Shown: positions 11,101 to 19,180, numbered from the stretch's first letter. The stretch: 64,000 nt of DNA from an uncultured Verrucomicrobiota bacterium (GCA_903922605.1 CAIXUG010000069.1:187200-251199); one strand, 5' to 3'. Translations and numbers: made by a program. The notes: a model not told the origin generated them from the sequence alone.

Positions 11101-11597
11101 AGGCGGATGGTGTACTTGATGTCGTTCTGCAGCCGCTGGTTGACCTCGACGAGGAAGTCGATCGTCCGCTTCCCGGCTGTCAGATACTTGTCCATCAGCT
11201 CACCCACGAGGGCGAGCAGCTTGGGTGTCGGCTCGGGCAGCTCCATGAACGGCGCCAGCTCCTTCTTCAGCGCAGGCTCGTAGGCGAACGGATAGATCTG
11301 CGCCGAATCCTCGAGGAAGAAATCGAACGGGTTGTGGACCGCCATTTCCGCGACCAGTTCGACCTCGATGCAGAGCTCCGTCGCCTTCTCGGGAAAAACA
11401 AGGCGTCCGTTCCAGTTCGCGAAGGCGTCCTGCTGCCAGTTCAGGAAGTGCTGCTCCGGCCGCACCTTCAGCGAGTAGCTGAGGATGTTCGTGCGGCAAT
11501 GCGGGGCGGGCCGCAACCGCACGACGTGCGGGGAGTGACCGACCGGCTTGTTGTAGGTGTAGTGCGTCTTATGGTGCAGCGCGACGTGGATGGCCAT
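8184..11597 (-). CDS. Transglutaminase-like / DUF2126 (putative amidoligase) fusion protein
   Basis: An 1137-residue two-part protein. The N-terminal third is a bacterial transglutaminase-like unit: a beta-rich N-domain (HYTYNKPVGHSPHVVRLRP) followed by the papain-fold core with Cys184 (GSCRDTGW), His233 (DLHAWCEV) and Asp249 (GFDPTSG). The rest matches DUF2126, described in Pfam as a putative amidoligase of the glutamine-synthetase-like COOH-NH2 ligase fold (MGGEPTFISIDDPDGPEW, GGGNHILIGG). The fusion is a known architecture and the length is normal. It would combine peptide or isopeptide hydrolysis with ligation. It lies 78 bp downstream of pxpA on the same strand. The DUF403 and ATP-grasp partners often found with this family are not adjacent here. 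Confidence 0.88.
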   Translation of the reverse strand: MAIHVALHHKTHYTYNKPVGHSPHVVRLRPAPHCRTNILSYSLKVRPEQHFLNWQQDAFANWNGRLVFPEKATELCIEVELVAEMAVHNPFDFFLEDSAQIYPFAYEPALKKELAPFMELPEPTPKLLALVGELMDKYLTAGKRTIDFLVEVNQRLQNDIKYTIRLEPGVQTPEETLTLALGSCRDTGWLLVQTLRSMGFAARFVSGYLIQLKSDVKSLDGPSGTEVDFTDLHAWCEVFLPGAGWIGFDPTSGLLAGEGHIPLSCTPEPASAAPVTGAVDECESTLVHEMTVTRIYESPRVTKPYTDEQWEDIELLGHAIDEDLEKHDVRLTMGGEPTFISIDDPDGPEWNFTAMSLKKRILSGTLIKRLRNKFAPGAMLHYGQGKWYPGEPLPRYALAAYWRKDGVPIWKDDSLIADESKDYGHGAKEAKALATRLAQVLEVDPKNLLPGYEDIFYYTWKERRLPSNVTPDKANLKDKQERERLARLFQQGLGEVVGYSLPLKSGVFGGERGWISGSWFLRDDDTLWLIPGDSPMGLRLPIDSIPWVAEKDYPWLHQPDLLKKLPPLPVEFPYKARPELSGQRFVTGAGAPTAPGFGPGQRPQELSAEEGKWRKELDRDLDPTRRPAAQESAPWIIRTALCVEPRHGRLHIFLPPVETTEDYLDLVAGIETTATELGLPVILEGEAPPRDPRLNKLAVTPDPGVIEVNMHPSKTWGEIVERTTVLYEEARQTRLGTEKFMVDGRHTGTGGGNHILIGGETPADSPILRRPDLLRSLLAYWQNHPSLSWIFSGLFLGPTSQAPRVDEARNDSLYELDIAFKQLPGPGQWTPPWLVDRLFRNLLIDSSGNTHRAEFSIDKLYSPDGPGGRLGLVEMRAFEMPPHARMSLAQHLLLRGLVSKFWQEPYNNGIVRWGTDIHDRWMLPHFCENDFADVIRDLRESGYPFEADWFKPHFEFRFPRIGDFAQRDVHVELRTALEPWHVLGEENAGGGTVRYVDSSLERLQVKARGLAGDRFALTCNGRRVPLHPTGTNSESVAGVRYRAWQPPNCLQPTIPVHAPLVFDLYDTWNQRSLGGCTYHVVHPGGRSYDSFPVNSYEAESRRLARFTAQGATQRWFVPPTEAINPDFPFTLDLRRPA

Positions 11598-11675
11598 GAC
11601 TGGTTATGGTGCGAAACGCGTTTGGGTTCCGCGTTCCCGGAGGTTGGCGGATGGCCAGACAGGGGCAATGACAAA

Positions 11676-12404
11676 TCAGCCGGCTTTCCGGGGACCGGCC
11701 AACGCCCGGGCAGCCGCCACGAGCAGCCGGATTGCGCCCGGCGTATCACCGTGAAAGCACAGGGTCCGGGCGCGCAGTGGCAGCCGGTGGCCTTCCACGG
11801 TAAGGATTCCCTGCCCCGCAATAAGATCACGAACGCGCCCGGCGATCTCCGCCGGCCGGGTAAGCAACGCGCCCGGTTCTTCCCGGGGCACCAGCGAGCC
11901 ATCGCTCCGATAAGCGCGATCCGCAAACGCCTCTTCCCAGACGACGACGCCGAGCCTCCGGCCAAGCGCGGCCACCTGCCCGCCAGCAAGTGCGTAGATA
12001 GGCGATCCGCCAAACCAACCGCCGACCGTCTCGACATAGCAGCGCCCCAACGCAGCGTCGCGCTCGACGGCGTGATAGAGCGAACCGTGCAGCTTCACGT
12101 GGTGCAGCCGGACCCGATGAACCTCGGTCAACCGGTGCAGCGCGCCCACCTGATGCAGCAGCAAGGTTTGAAACTCCTTCACCGTGAGTTTCACCTCGCC
12201 CCGGCCAAAATTCCCCGCAACCCCAGGATGCGCACCCACACGCACGCCCAGTTCCCGGGCCAGCAGGACACACCGCTCCATGATCACCGCATCGCCTGCA
12301 TGACCTCCGCTGGCCAAGTTCACGCTGGTCGCATGGCGCATCAACGCCCGCGTGCGGGCCACCGGTTCGCCTTCGCCAAGGTCACAGTTGAGATCAAGCT
12401 GCAT
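11676..12404 (-). CDS. pxpA: 5-oxoprolinase subunit A (LamB/YcsF family)
   Basis: Family signature DLNCDLGEG lies at the N-terminus, followed by SVNLASGGHAGD, GAHPG and VKLHGSLYHAV, all typical of PxpA/YcsF. With PxpB and PxpC it catalyses ATP-dependent opening of 5-oxoproline (pyroglutamate) to glutamate. The ATG at 12404 (MQLDLNCDL) places the motif where the family has it; an alternative start lies six codons upstream at 12422. The fused pxpBC gene precedes it on the same strand, so the complete PxpABC set is present. The central NLASGGHAGD carries SG where many homologues read NIACGFHAGD, so it may represent a divergent subgroup. Confidence 0.9.
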   Translation of the reverse strand: MQLDLNCDLGEGEPVARTRALMRHATSVNLASGGHAGDAVIMERCVLLARELGVRVGAHPGVAGNFGRGEVKLTVKEFQTLLLHQVGALHRLTEVHRVRLHHVKLHGSLYHAVERDAALGRCYVETVGGWFGGSPIYALAGGQVAALGRRLGVVVWEEAFADRAYRSDGSLVPREEPGALLTRPAEIAGRVRDLIAGQGILTVEGHRLPLRARTLCFHGDTPGAIRLLVAAARALAGPRKAG

Positions 12405-12441
12405 GGCGCTATTGAAACGCAAAACGAGGCGAAGGCGAAGC

Positions 12442-12498
12442 AGTGCCTCTCCCCTGCTCCCTTTCTCCCTTTCTCCCTTTCATCCCTGCTCTCCTACC
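12442..12498. repeat. Iterated pyrimidine tract between pxpBC and pxpA
   Basis: The top strand carries iterated 'ctccctttctccc' words, which read as GGGAGAAAGGGAGAAAGGG on the coding strand. The tract starts at the pxpBC stop and fills the 90-bp gap to pxpA. A similar purine-rich tract forms the 3' end of the WYL regulator gene near 29180-29215. It looks like a dispersed low-complexity element, not a terminator, because it forms no hairpin. Confidence 0.5.
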
Positions 12499-14080
12499 TC
12501 ACCATCACAAACCGCACGCGCTGCCCCGCCCGGCATTGGGCGAGCCGGGACAGATCCACCGGATCCACCAGGCCGAGCTTCGGATACCCGCCGAGCGTCG
12601 GGCCATCCGGCATGGTCACGATGGGTTGGCCATTCGCCGGCACCTGGATCGAACCGGGCAGCACCGGCTCGGAAATGATTTGGGCCGATTCGGGTTTCAG
12701 CACCAGGCCACTGAGCCGGTAGCCCACCCGGTCGCATTGACTCGTGACCGTCCATTCCGTGCCAAAGAAGCACTCGCGAACCGCCTCGCCGAACATCGCC
12801 CACTGCGGTCCCGGCCAGACGCGCAAGGCGGCCGGCTGGGCGAACGCAGCGGTTTCGGCCCATGGAATCGAACGTCCAGCGATGGCGGAGGACAAATCGA
12901 AACCCGATGCACCCTCTAGTGCCACCATATCCCCGGGTGCCAGACCGCGGCCGATTCCGGCGCGGGCATTCACGCTCACACTGCCCAGCACCGGCTCACC
13001 CGCAAAACCACCGGGAGTGGCCAGATAAGTCCAGACGCCTGCCGACCTGGGCGCAAATTCGAGCGCGTCCCCGGCCCGCAGGCGAAAGGCATGATTGGCC
13101 GACTGGCCGCGTGGCGCGCCACTGCCGGTAACCGCCAGCCAGCCATCGCGCAAAACTTCGAGGCGCTGGCCCTGAAGACACAATTCCAGCACGGCGGCCG
13201 ACGACGGATTGTCGAGAAGCCGGTTCGCCCAAAGCGCCGCGTGCGGGTCCATCGCCCCGCCGGGCGGCACACCAAAACGGGCGAAGCCCGGTCGGCCAAG
13301 ATCCTGAAGCGCGATGCCGAGACCGGCGGAAAGCACGCGGAGAAGACCCGCTTTGTCGGGCGGTTCGGCGATACTTGGCTCCGCTGCTGGATCCGATGCC
13401 GCCTTTCGTGTCCCACCCTCGTTTTGGCGGACGAAGCGTACCCGGTCGCCAGCCCGTAGAAGGAACATCTCATCCAGCGACGCGGCGCGTGGCTTGAAGA
13501 GACTTGCCTCGGTCGTGCCGAGCAGATTCCAGCCACCGGGGCTGGGGATGCTGTAGATGCCGGCATGTTCGCCCCCGATGGCCACGCTGCCCGCCGGAAC
13601 GCGCGGACGCGGGCTGGCCAGTCGCGGTGTTGCCAGCCGGGGGTCAAGCCCGCCAAGATACGGAAATCCCGGGGCGAAACCCAGGCAATGGACGCGGTAG
13701 GCCGATGCCAGATGTCGCTCAATCACCTCGTCGCAGGAAAGTCCCGCGTGCTCCGCGACCTGGGCAAGGTCCACACCATCGTAACGGACCGGTATCTCCG
13801 TCAGCCGCCCTTCGCCGCCCTCGTCAGCCAAGGCTTCATGCGCTCCAAGACCTTGGAGCAGGGCGACCACGCACTCCCGCTGGCTCTTACTGGTGCCCGC
13901 CTCGAAATCGAGCCGCAGCGTCGTGAACGCGGGAACAATCTCCCGGAGACCAGCGGGCGGCTGCCGCTCGATCGCCGCCACCAACCTACGCCCACTATGG
14001 AAGGCCGCCTCATCGGCATGTGCGGCATAGCGGCACAGCAACGAATTCGGCCCATAGGCAATGGTGTTTACGTCAAACAC
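12494..14080 (-). CDS. pxpBC: 5-oxoprolinase subunits B and C fused (KipI-KipA type)
   Basis: A 528-residue fusion. Residues 1 to about 215 are the PxpB/KipI/allophanate-hydrolase-subunit-1 domain, with GFAPGFPYLGGLDPRL and the SVAIGGEHAGIYSIPSPGGW segment. From about residue 235 the PxpC/KipA domain follows, with GIALQDLGRPGFARFGVPPGGAMD and a C-terminal TMPDGPTLGGYPKLG. Together with pxpA these convert 5-oxoproline to glutamate. The start codon is GTG at 14080 (MFDVNTIAYGPNSLL), with no clear Shine-Dalgarno. The gene heads a leftward set, pxpBC-pxpA-transglutaminase/DUF2126, and is divergent from msrP across about 200 bp. B-C fusions are known; urea-carboxylase-linked allophanate hydrolase is excluded because pxpA is adjacent. 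Confidence 0.92.
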   Translation of the reverse strand: MFDVNTIAYGPNSLLCRYAAHADEAAFHSGRRLVAAIERQPPAGLREIVPAFTTLRLDFEAGTSKSQRECVVALLQGLGAHEALADEGGEGRLTEIPVRYDGVDLAQVAEHAGLSCDEVIERHLASAYRVHCLGFAPGFPYLGGLDPRLATPRLASPRPRVPAGSVAIGGEHAGIYSIPSPGGWNLLGTTEASLFKPRAASLDEMFLLRAGDRVRFVRQNEGGTRKAASDPAAEPSIAEPPDKAGLLRVLSAGLGIALQDLGRPGFARFGVPPGGAMDPHAALWANRLLDNPSSAAVLELCLQGQRLEVLRDGWLAVTGSGAPRGQSANHAFRLRAGDALEFAPRSAGVWTYLATPGGFAGEPVLGSVSVNARAGIGRGLAPGDMVALEGASGFDLSSAIAGRSIPWAETAAFAQPAALRVWPGPQWAMFGEAVRECFFGTEWTVTSQCDRVGYRLSGLVLKPESAQIISEPVLPGSIQVPANGQPIVTMPDGPTLGGYPKLGLVDPVDLSRLAQCRAGQRVRFVMVR

Positions 14081-14284
14081 GGGGATTCAGGTCGGTTCCG
14101 CCCGAGAATCCCGCGTCGCGCCGCATGAGGCGGCAAAGGTCGGCAGAAGTGATCACGCCCCCGAAACTCAGCGCGGCACCGGCAGAGTGCCAAGCCCAAT
14201 CCGGAGGCTGCGTCGGTTGTTGCAACCAGGGAGCCTCGGTTTTTTTCTGTGGCGTCGCGAGGCCGTAAGACCATCTTAATCCGC

Positions 14285-15265
14285 ATGGCCAACCTCATCA
14301 TCCCTCCCCGGTGGCGCATTCCGGAACATGACGTGACGCCCGAGGCAGTTTTCCGCAACCGCCGCCAGTTCCTGCGCGACCTCGGGTTTGCCGGCACCGG
14401 CCTGCTCGCCGCGGCCTCTTTCATGAATGGCAGGGCCGCCGATGCTCCCGCTATTGCGGGCACCAACGCGCCCACTGCCGGCGTGAAATATCCTGCGCCG
14501 CGCAACCCGAAGTTCAACGACCCGGCGCTCAAGATCACGCCGGAAGAGTATCCCGCCCACTACAACAATTTTTACGAGTTCAGCACCACCAAGGACCGCG
14601 TGTACAACCTCGTGGACAAGTTCACGACCGATCCCTGGACCATCGAGATCACCGGTCTTTGTGAAAAGCCGATGACCGTGGACGCGCGGGAACTGCTGGC
14701 CCAGTTCCCACTGGAAGAACGCGTCTATCGTTTCCGCTGCGTCGAGGCCTGGGCGATGATCGTGCCCTGGACCGGCTTCCCGCTCGCCCGGCTGATCGAG
14801 AAGGCGCAGCCGAAGAGCAGCGCGAAGTTCGTCAAATTTGTCACCGCCATGCGGCCCGACCAGATGCCCGGGGTGGGGCGACTGCACGGCTATCCCTGGC
14901 CCTACACCGAAGGTCTGCGACTGGACGAGGCGATGAATGAGCTGGTGCTGGTGACCAGTGGCATCTACGGCAAGCCCCTGCCCAAACAGCACGGTGCCCC
15001 GCTGCGCATGGTTGTGCCGTGGAAATACGGCTACAAGAGCATCAAGAGCATCGTCCGCATCGAGTTCGTCGCGACCCAGCCGGCTACCCTCTGGGAAACA
15101 CTTGCCCCCGACGAATACCCCTTCGAGTCGAATGTGAATCCGGCCGTGCGGCATCCCCGCTGGTCGCAGACCACGGAACGTCTGCTCGACACCGGCGACC
15201 GCGTCCCAACCCTGCCCTACAACGGCTACGGCGAATTTGTCGCCAAGCTGTATGGCAAGGGGTGA
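14285..15265 (+). CDS. msrP: Protein-methionine-sulfoxide reductase catalytic subunit MsrP (YedY-like)
   Basis: With the ATG at 14285 the protein has 326 residues. A Tat signal is present (NRRQFLRDLGFAGTG, Arg26-Arg27), so it should be exported folded. The molybdopterin-binding core has YRFRCVEAWAMIVPWTGFP with Cys152 as the expected Mo ligand, and further family motifs KYGYKSIKSI and PFESNVNP. MsrP reduces methionine sulfoxide in envelope proteins. The usual membrane partner MsrQ is not next to it; a PEP-CTERM gene follows instead. An in-frame start at 14249 would push the Tat motif inward and is less likely. The gene is divergent from pxpBC. Confidence 0.94.
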   Translation: MANLIIPPRWRIPEHDVTPEAVFRNRRQFLRDLGFAGTGLLAAASFMNGRAADAPAIAGTNAPTAGVKYPAPRNPKFNDPALKITPEEYPAHYNNFYEFSTTKDRVYNLVDKFTTDPWTIEITGLCEKPMTVDARELLAQFPLEERVYRFRCVEAWAMIVPWTGFPLARLIEKAQPKSSAKFVKFVTAMRPDQMPGVGRLHGYPWPYTEGLRLDEAMNELVLVTSGIYGKPLPKQHGAPLRMVVPWKYGYKSIKSIVRIEFVATQPATLWETLAPDEYPFESNVNPAVRHPRWSQTTERLLDTGDRVPTLPYNGYGEFVAKLYGKG

Positions 15266-15339
15266 CGGCGGACCCTTTGCCAACGCAGGCGAGAAAACCG
15301 CTTAACCATCGACGACAATCCGCCGCTGATAGTCTCAAA

Positions 15340-15999
15340 ATGAGACTCCGCCCTTTCTGCATCGCGATTCCGGCCGTCCTGCTCACCTCGCTTTCGGCCC
15401 GTGCGGCCGTCTTCGTGCAGAGCGTCCCCTTCAACCTCAGCGCCAGTGGCACGACCACGACCAGCCCGCTGGTGAATTCCGGCGACCTCACCGGCACCGT
15501 GGACCCCTTCAATCCCAGTTTGGGTACGCTGACGTCGTTCCAGGTGGCCTGGCACATGACTTACACCCTGAACTGGACGAATGATTCCTCGGGCACGGGC
15601 ACCAGTTCCTCCATGTCCGGTGGTGGCAGTTTTTCCATTAATGGAACCTCCTACGCTGGCAATGGCGGTGGCGCTGGCAATTCCGGCCCGGCGAACGCGT
15701 CCTTGAACGCCAGCTTTGGCATCGACCAGAGCAACTCCTTCGACGTGGCGCAGGCGGGCGTCTCCTATTCTCCCTCGCTGCTGGCGGCGGTGACCGGTGG
15801 AACCTCCTTTCCGGTGGCGTTCGGAATGTCCACGACGCCCAACCTGGGCAATGTCTCCAGCTGGTCCGCCAGCGCGATCGGCAGTGTCACGGTGTCCTAC
15901 ACTTACACGGCAGTGCCGGAGCCGCTCTCCACCGGGCTGGTGACCGCCAGTCTGTTGGCGGTGGCGGCCGGCATTCGGCGCCGGCAGCAGGCGCGCTGA
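15340..15999 (+). CDS. PEP-CTERM sorting-domain protein, Ser/Thr/Gly-rich
   Basis: A 219-residue exported protein. The N-terminus is a signal peptide (MRLRPFCIAIPAVLLTSLSARA). The centre is poor in charge and rich in Ser, Thr, Gly and Asn. The C-terminus is a complete PEP-CTERM tail: VPEP, a hydrophobic helix (TGLVTASLLAVAAG), then IRRRQQAR. Such proteins are processed by exosortase/archaeosortase-type enzymes and often tied to exopolysaccharide; no exosortase lies in this window. The frame is open further upstream inside msrP, but the ATG at 15340 places the signal peptide first. The central part is not recognised. Confidence 0.85.
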   Translation: MRLRPFCIAIPAVLLTSLSARAAVFVQSVPFNLSASGTTTTSPLVNSGDLTGTVDPFNPSLGTLTSFQVAWHMTYTLNWTNDSSGTGTSSSMSGGGSFSINGTSYAGNGGGAGNSGPANASLNASFGIDQSNSFDVAQAGVSYSPSLLAAVTGGTSFPVAFGMSTTPNLGNVSSWSASAIGSVTVSYTYTAVPEPLSTGLVTASLLAVAAGIRRRQQAR

Positions 16000-16065
16000 A
16001 CGGCCACGCCTCCAACGGAGCCCGAGATTGAGTCCAAGGACGGGACCGGCCTACCCTGCCCCTTC

Positions 16066-16401
16066 ATGAGTAAGCCTGCCTGTCCGATGTGCGAAATGAC
16101 CGAGGTGCTGGACCATCCTGACAAATGGGAATGTGTCACCTGCGGTCACGAATGGCCCCGTGAGGCCGCACCGGAAGCGGCACCGGCCGCCCGTGTGATC
16201 AAGGATGCCCATGGCAATGTGCTCGCCGATGGCAACTGCGTGATCCTGACCAAGGATCTGAAGCTCGGCGGCGGCTCACAGGTGCTCAAAGGCGGATCGA
16301 AGTCCAAGCCGATCAAGCTCGGGGACGGCGACCACGAGATCTCCTGCAAGATGGATGGCATGGCCATCGGTCTGAAGGCCTGCTTTGTGAAGAAGGCCTG
16401 A
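16066..16401 (+). CDS. PhnA/YjdM-like zinc-ribbon protein
   Basis: A 111-residue protein with an N-terminal zinc ribbon (CPMCEM...WECVTCGHEW; two CxxC pairs) and a C-terminal SH3-like beta barrel (VIKDAHGNVLADGNCVILTKDLK). This is the PhnA/YjdM architecture at normal length. The historic link to alkylphosphonate use rests on gene neighbourhood in E. coli, and no phn genes occur here, so the role is uncertain. It converges on the sigma-54 regulator gene, with only 13 bp between the two stop codons. Confidence 0.85.
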   Translation: MSKPACPMCEMTEVLDHPDKWECVTCGHEWPREAAPEAAPAARVIKDAHGNVLADGNCVILTKDLKLGGGSQVLKGGSKSKPIKLGDGDHEISCKMDGMAIGLKACFVKKA

Positions 16402-16414
16402 AGCGCGGCCGGAC

Positions 16415-17983
16415 TTAGTTCGCAGCTTTCCGTTTTAAGCCCAGCGCCTTGAGCCGGGAGGCCAGGGTCGTGGGCTTCATGCCCAGCAGTTCCGCCGCGC
16501 CACCGGCTCCGAAGATTTTTCCGCCCGTTCGCTTCAGCGCCGCCGCGATAGTTTCGCGTTCCTGGCGCTTGAGGTCGTCCCGGGTCAGGAGCGCCGGAGA
16601 GGCGGCTACCGCGTTGGGTGCGGGAAGAGGCATATCTGATACGGCTGGAGTCAGTTCAAAACGCAGCGGGCCATCGGACGAGAGGATAACCGCACGCTCC
16701 ACCGCGTTTTGCAGTTCGCGGACATTTCCCGGCCAGTCATGGGCGGTGAGCTGGGCCATCGTGCCCTGCGTGACCCGCGGTGCCGGCCGGTTCATGCGTC
16801 GGGCCGCCTGCTGCACAAAGTGAAGCGTGAGCGGTGCGATGTCGTCGCGGCGCTCACGCAATGGCGGAAGCTCAATCGGGAAAACGCTGAGCCGGTAAAA
16901 CAGATCCTGCCGGAAGCGCCCCGCAGCCACCTCCGCCTTCAGGTCGCGGTTGGTCGCGGCGATGATGCGCACGCTGACCTTGCGCGTGCGCGTGTCGCCG
17001 ACGCGCTCGATCTCCTGCTCCTGGAGCACGCGCAGCAGCTTGGCCTGCATTGGGAGCGGCACCTCGCCGATCTCGTCGAGGAACAGCGTGCCACCATCGG
17101 CCAGCTCGAAGCGGCCCGGCTTGTCGCGCAGCGCGCCGGTGAAGGCCCCCTTCACGTGGCCGAAGAATTCGCTCTCGAAGAGCGCCTCGGGCACGGCGCT
17201 GCAGTTGACCTTGATCAGGGCGCGGGCGCGACGAGGGCTGTGCTCGTGGATCGCGCGCGCCACGAGTTCCTTGCCGGTGCCACTTTCGCCGGTGATGAGC
17301 ACGGCGGCCTCGGTCGGCGCCACGAGCTGGATCTGCTGCATCACCTTGCGCAGGCCGGGACTGGTGCCGACGAAATCGCCCACGCCAAGCACGGAGGTGA
17401 CTTCCTGACGGAGGTACGCGTTTTCCTCCTCCAGCCGCGCCTTCAGGAACTCGATCTCCTCGAACGCCCGCGCATTCGCAATGCTCACGGCCGCATGGTC
17501 GGCAAAGACGCGCAGCCAGTCGAAATCCACCTGCCCGAGCACGGTGGCGTCGAAAATCGCGAGCACACCGAGCACTTCCCCGCGAAAGACGAGCGGCTGT
17601 CCGGCAAAGGTCCGGACCTTTTCGCGGCGCATCCAGTCCGGCTCGGCGATCCATTCCTCGTCTCCGCGCAGATCAGGGAGCAGCAGCGGTTCGCCAGACT
17701 TTCCCACCCGCCCGATTTTCCGCACGCCCAGCGGGAAGCGGCTGAACGCCCCGTCGAGCCGGGTGTAATCCTGCGTCTTGTCGCCCGGATTGCCCGCGCT
17801 CGCCACGAGATGCAGGCAGCGCTCCTGGCTGGGGCATTCGGGCCGAAAGCGACACTTTTCGCAAATGTCGCCCGGCTCAATCAGCCAAAGGCGCGCCAGT
17901 ACCACGTTTTGGCATTGGGCTATACCGCTCACCACGGCGTTCAAAACCTCTGACAGTGAACGGTTCCGGGCCATGGAGACCAT
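16415..17983 (-). CDS. Sigma-54-dependent transcriptional activator with GAF sensor and Cys cluster
   Basis: With ATG at 17983 the protein has 522 residues; ATG 17974 is also possible, and the frame stays open to a TTG at 18019. The N-terminal sensor resembles a GAF domain. It contains four cysteines spaced C-x2-C-x5-C-x5-C (41, 44, 50, 56), which suggests a metal or Fe-S site. The AAA+ core has Walker A GESGTGKE (232-239), the sigma-54 contact loop GAFTGA (279-284) and Walker [12 protein letters not shown]. The C-terminus carries a Fis-type helix-turn-helix ([22 protein letters not shown]). Organisation is that of NorR-like enhancer-binding proteins. It is divergent from the AhpD/thioredoxin genes, which are probable targets. 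Confidence 0.93.
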   Translation of the reverse strand: MVSMARNRSLSEVLNAVVSGIAQCQNVVLARLWLIEPGDICEKCRFRPECPSQERCLHLVASAGNPGDKTQDYTRLDGAFSRFPLGVRKIGRVGKSGEPLLLPDLRGDEEWIAEPDWMRREKVRTFAGQPLVFRGEVLGVLAIFDATVLGQVDFDWLRVFADHAAVSIANARAFEEIEFLKARLEEENAYLRQEVTSVLGVGDFVGTSPGLRKVMQQIQLVAPTEAAVLITGESGTGKELVARAIHEHSPRRARALIKVNCSAVPEALFESEFFGHVKGAFTGALRDKPGRFELADGGTLFLDEIGEVPLPMQAKLLRVLQEQEIERVGDTRTRKVSVRIIAATNRDLKAEVAAGRFRQDLFYRLSVFPIELPPLRERRDDIAPLTLHFVQQAARRMNRPAPRVTQGTMAQLTAHDWPGNVRELQNAVERAVILSSDGPLRFELTPAVSDMPLPAPNAVAASPALLTRDDLKRQERETIAAALKRTGGKIFGAGGAAELLGMKPTTLASRLKALGLKRKAAN

Positions 17984-18009
17984 GACCTGAGGCAGGTTGG
18001 CGCAGTTCA

Positions 18010-18157
18010 CACCGAACAACTACGAAGTTTCGGAGAAAACCGCAACGATAGTTCGGTGTTTACGAATGGTCGTAGTAGTCGTCATGGCAGAAAAATCGAA
18101 GAAAAACCAATGTTTCGATGCATTTCGTCCACTTAATCCGCTGGCACGGCGAATGAT
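18010..18157 (+). promoter_or_regulatory. Divergent control region: 8-bp inverted repeat and weak sigma-54-like -24 element
   Basis: A perfect inverted repeat, CACCGAAC (18010-18017) with GTTCGGTG (18051-18058), lies between the activator and the redox operon and could be an enhancer site. At 18142-18157 the sequence TGGCACGGCGAATGAT has an exact -24 TGGCAC box, but the -12 element reads GA instead of GC. Spacing is right, so this is a suggestive but imperfect sigma-54 promoter about 62 bp upstream of the first gene. Confidence 0.38.
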
Positions 18158-18218
18158 TAAAGGGGCCAGAACCGCTCGAAGCGGACAAAGCCAAAAGCCA
18201 AAAAACGAAAGAAAGACT

Positions 18219-18788
18219 ATGAACCGTATCACCCAGCTCGATCCCGCCAATGCCACCGGCAAGTCCAAGCAGCTTCTCGATGCCGTGCAGTCCAAACTCG
18301 GCGTGGTGCCCAACCTCTTTCGAGTGCTGGGCAATTCGCCCGCCGCGCTCGAGGGGTATCTCAGCTTCTCCAGTGCGCTCGCCGGTGGGACCCTTGGCGC
18401 CAAGGTCCGGGAGCAGATCTCCCTCGCGGTCGCCGAGGGGAACCTCTGCAGCTACTGCCTGAGCGCGCATACGTTTTTTGGTGGCAAGGTGGGTCTCTCG
18501 CCGAAGGACATCGCGGATGCACGCCACACCGACGCAGCCAGCGAGAAGACCGCCGCCGTGCTCAAGCTCGCGCTGAGCATCCTGGTGCAGCGCGGGGAGA
18601 TCAGCGATGGCGCGCTCAAGTCCGCCCGCGCCGCCGGCCTGACCGACGGTGAGATCGTGGAGACTGTCGCCAATGTGGCGGTAAATATCTTCACCAACTA
18701 CATCAACCACGTCGCGCAGACGGTGGTCGATTTCCCCGAAGTGAAGCCCGGTGACGCCGCCCAGCCGGCAGCAGCAAGTGTGAGCTGA
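18219..18788 (+). CDS. Carboxymuconolactone decarboxylase / AhpD-like peroxidase family protein
   Basis: A 189-residue helical protein. The redox motif LCSYCLSAH (Cys77, Cys80, His84) is preceded by Glu73, the AhpD-like active-site layout, and sequences such as VPNLFRVLGNSPAALEGYL are typical of the family. It probably reduces peroxides or electrophiles with thiol help. It is the first gene of a rightward set, followed by thioredoxin 59 bp later, which is a plausible reductant. Upstream codons to 17997 are open but lie in the control region, so ATG 18219 was taken. Physiological substrate is unknown. Confidence 0.9.
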   Translation: MNRITQLDPANATGKSKQLLDAVQSKLGVVPNLFRVLGNSPAALEGYLSFSSALAGGTLGAKVREQISLAVAEGNLCSYCLSAHTFFGGKVGLSPKDIADARHTDAASEKTAAVLKLALSILVQRGEISDGALKSARAAGLTDGEIVETVANVAVNIFTNYINHVAQTVVDFPEVKPGDAAQPAAASVS

Positions 18789-18847
18789 AACCAAGAAACC
18801 TGCAGGCGGCGTCCGATGCGCCGCCCGCCCAAATGAAATTCCCGGTT

Positions 18848-19168
18848 ATGAAAACACAGGCACTTACCACCGAGACCTTTGATAGCACCGTGAACTCCGG
18901 CACTCAGCCCGTCCTCGTGGACTTCTGGGCCGAGTGGTGCGGTCCTTGCCGGATGATCGCCCCCGTGCTCGACGAGCTCGCCAAGGAACAGGCCGGCAAG
19001 GCGACCGTGGCCAAGGTCAACATTGATGAGGCGCCGGAGCTGGCCCAACGCTTCAACATCACGGCGATTCCGACGTTGATGGTTTTCCGCAACGGCCAGC
19101 CCGTGCGCACGTTGCGTGGGGTCCAATCCAAGTCGGCCCTCGCGGCTGCGCTGGCGACGACGGCGTAA
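18848..19168 (+). CDS. trxA: Thioredoxin
   Basis: A 106-residue thioredoxin with the canonical WCGPC active site (Cys31, Cys34), the buried Asp in VDFW, and the cis-Pro in AIPTLMVF. Length is that of a minimal thioredoxin. An in-frame ATG five codons upstream (18833) is an alternative start. Placed directly after the AhpD-like gene, it may be a dedicated electron donor; whether it is the main cellular thioredoxin cannot be decided here. Confidence 0.94.
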   Translation: MKTQALTTETFDSTVNSGTQPVLVDFWAEWCGPCRMIAPVLDELAKEQAGKATVAKVNIDEAPELAQRFNITAIPTLMVFRNGQPVRTLRGVQSKSALAAALATTA

Positions 19169-19180
19169 GTCTCATTCTTG

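Noticed and set aside
15019..15339. Upstream extension of the PEP-CTERM gene into msrP
   Set aside because: It would bury the signal peptide; ATG 15340 begins it precisely.
16709..17953. Plus-strand open frame across the sigma-54 regulator
   Set aside because: The minus strand carries Walker A, GAFTGA, Walker B and HTH motifs; the plus frame has no recognisable domain.
18142..18157. Calling this a confident sigma-54 promoter
   Set aside because: The -12 GC dinucleotide is missing, so it was kept only as a low-confidence regulatory feature.
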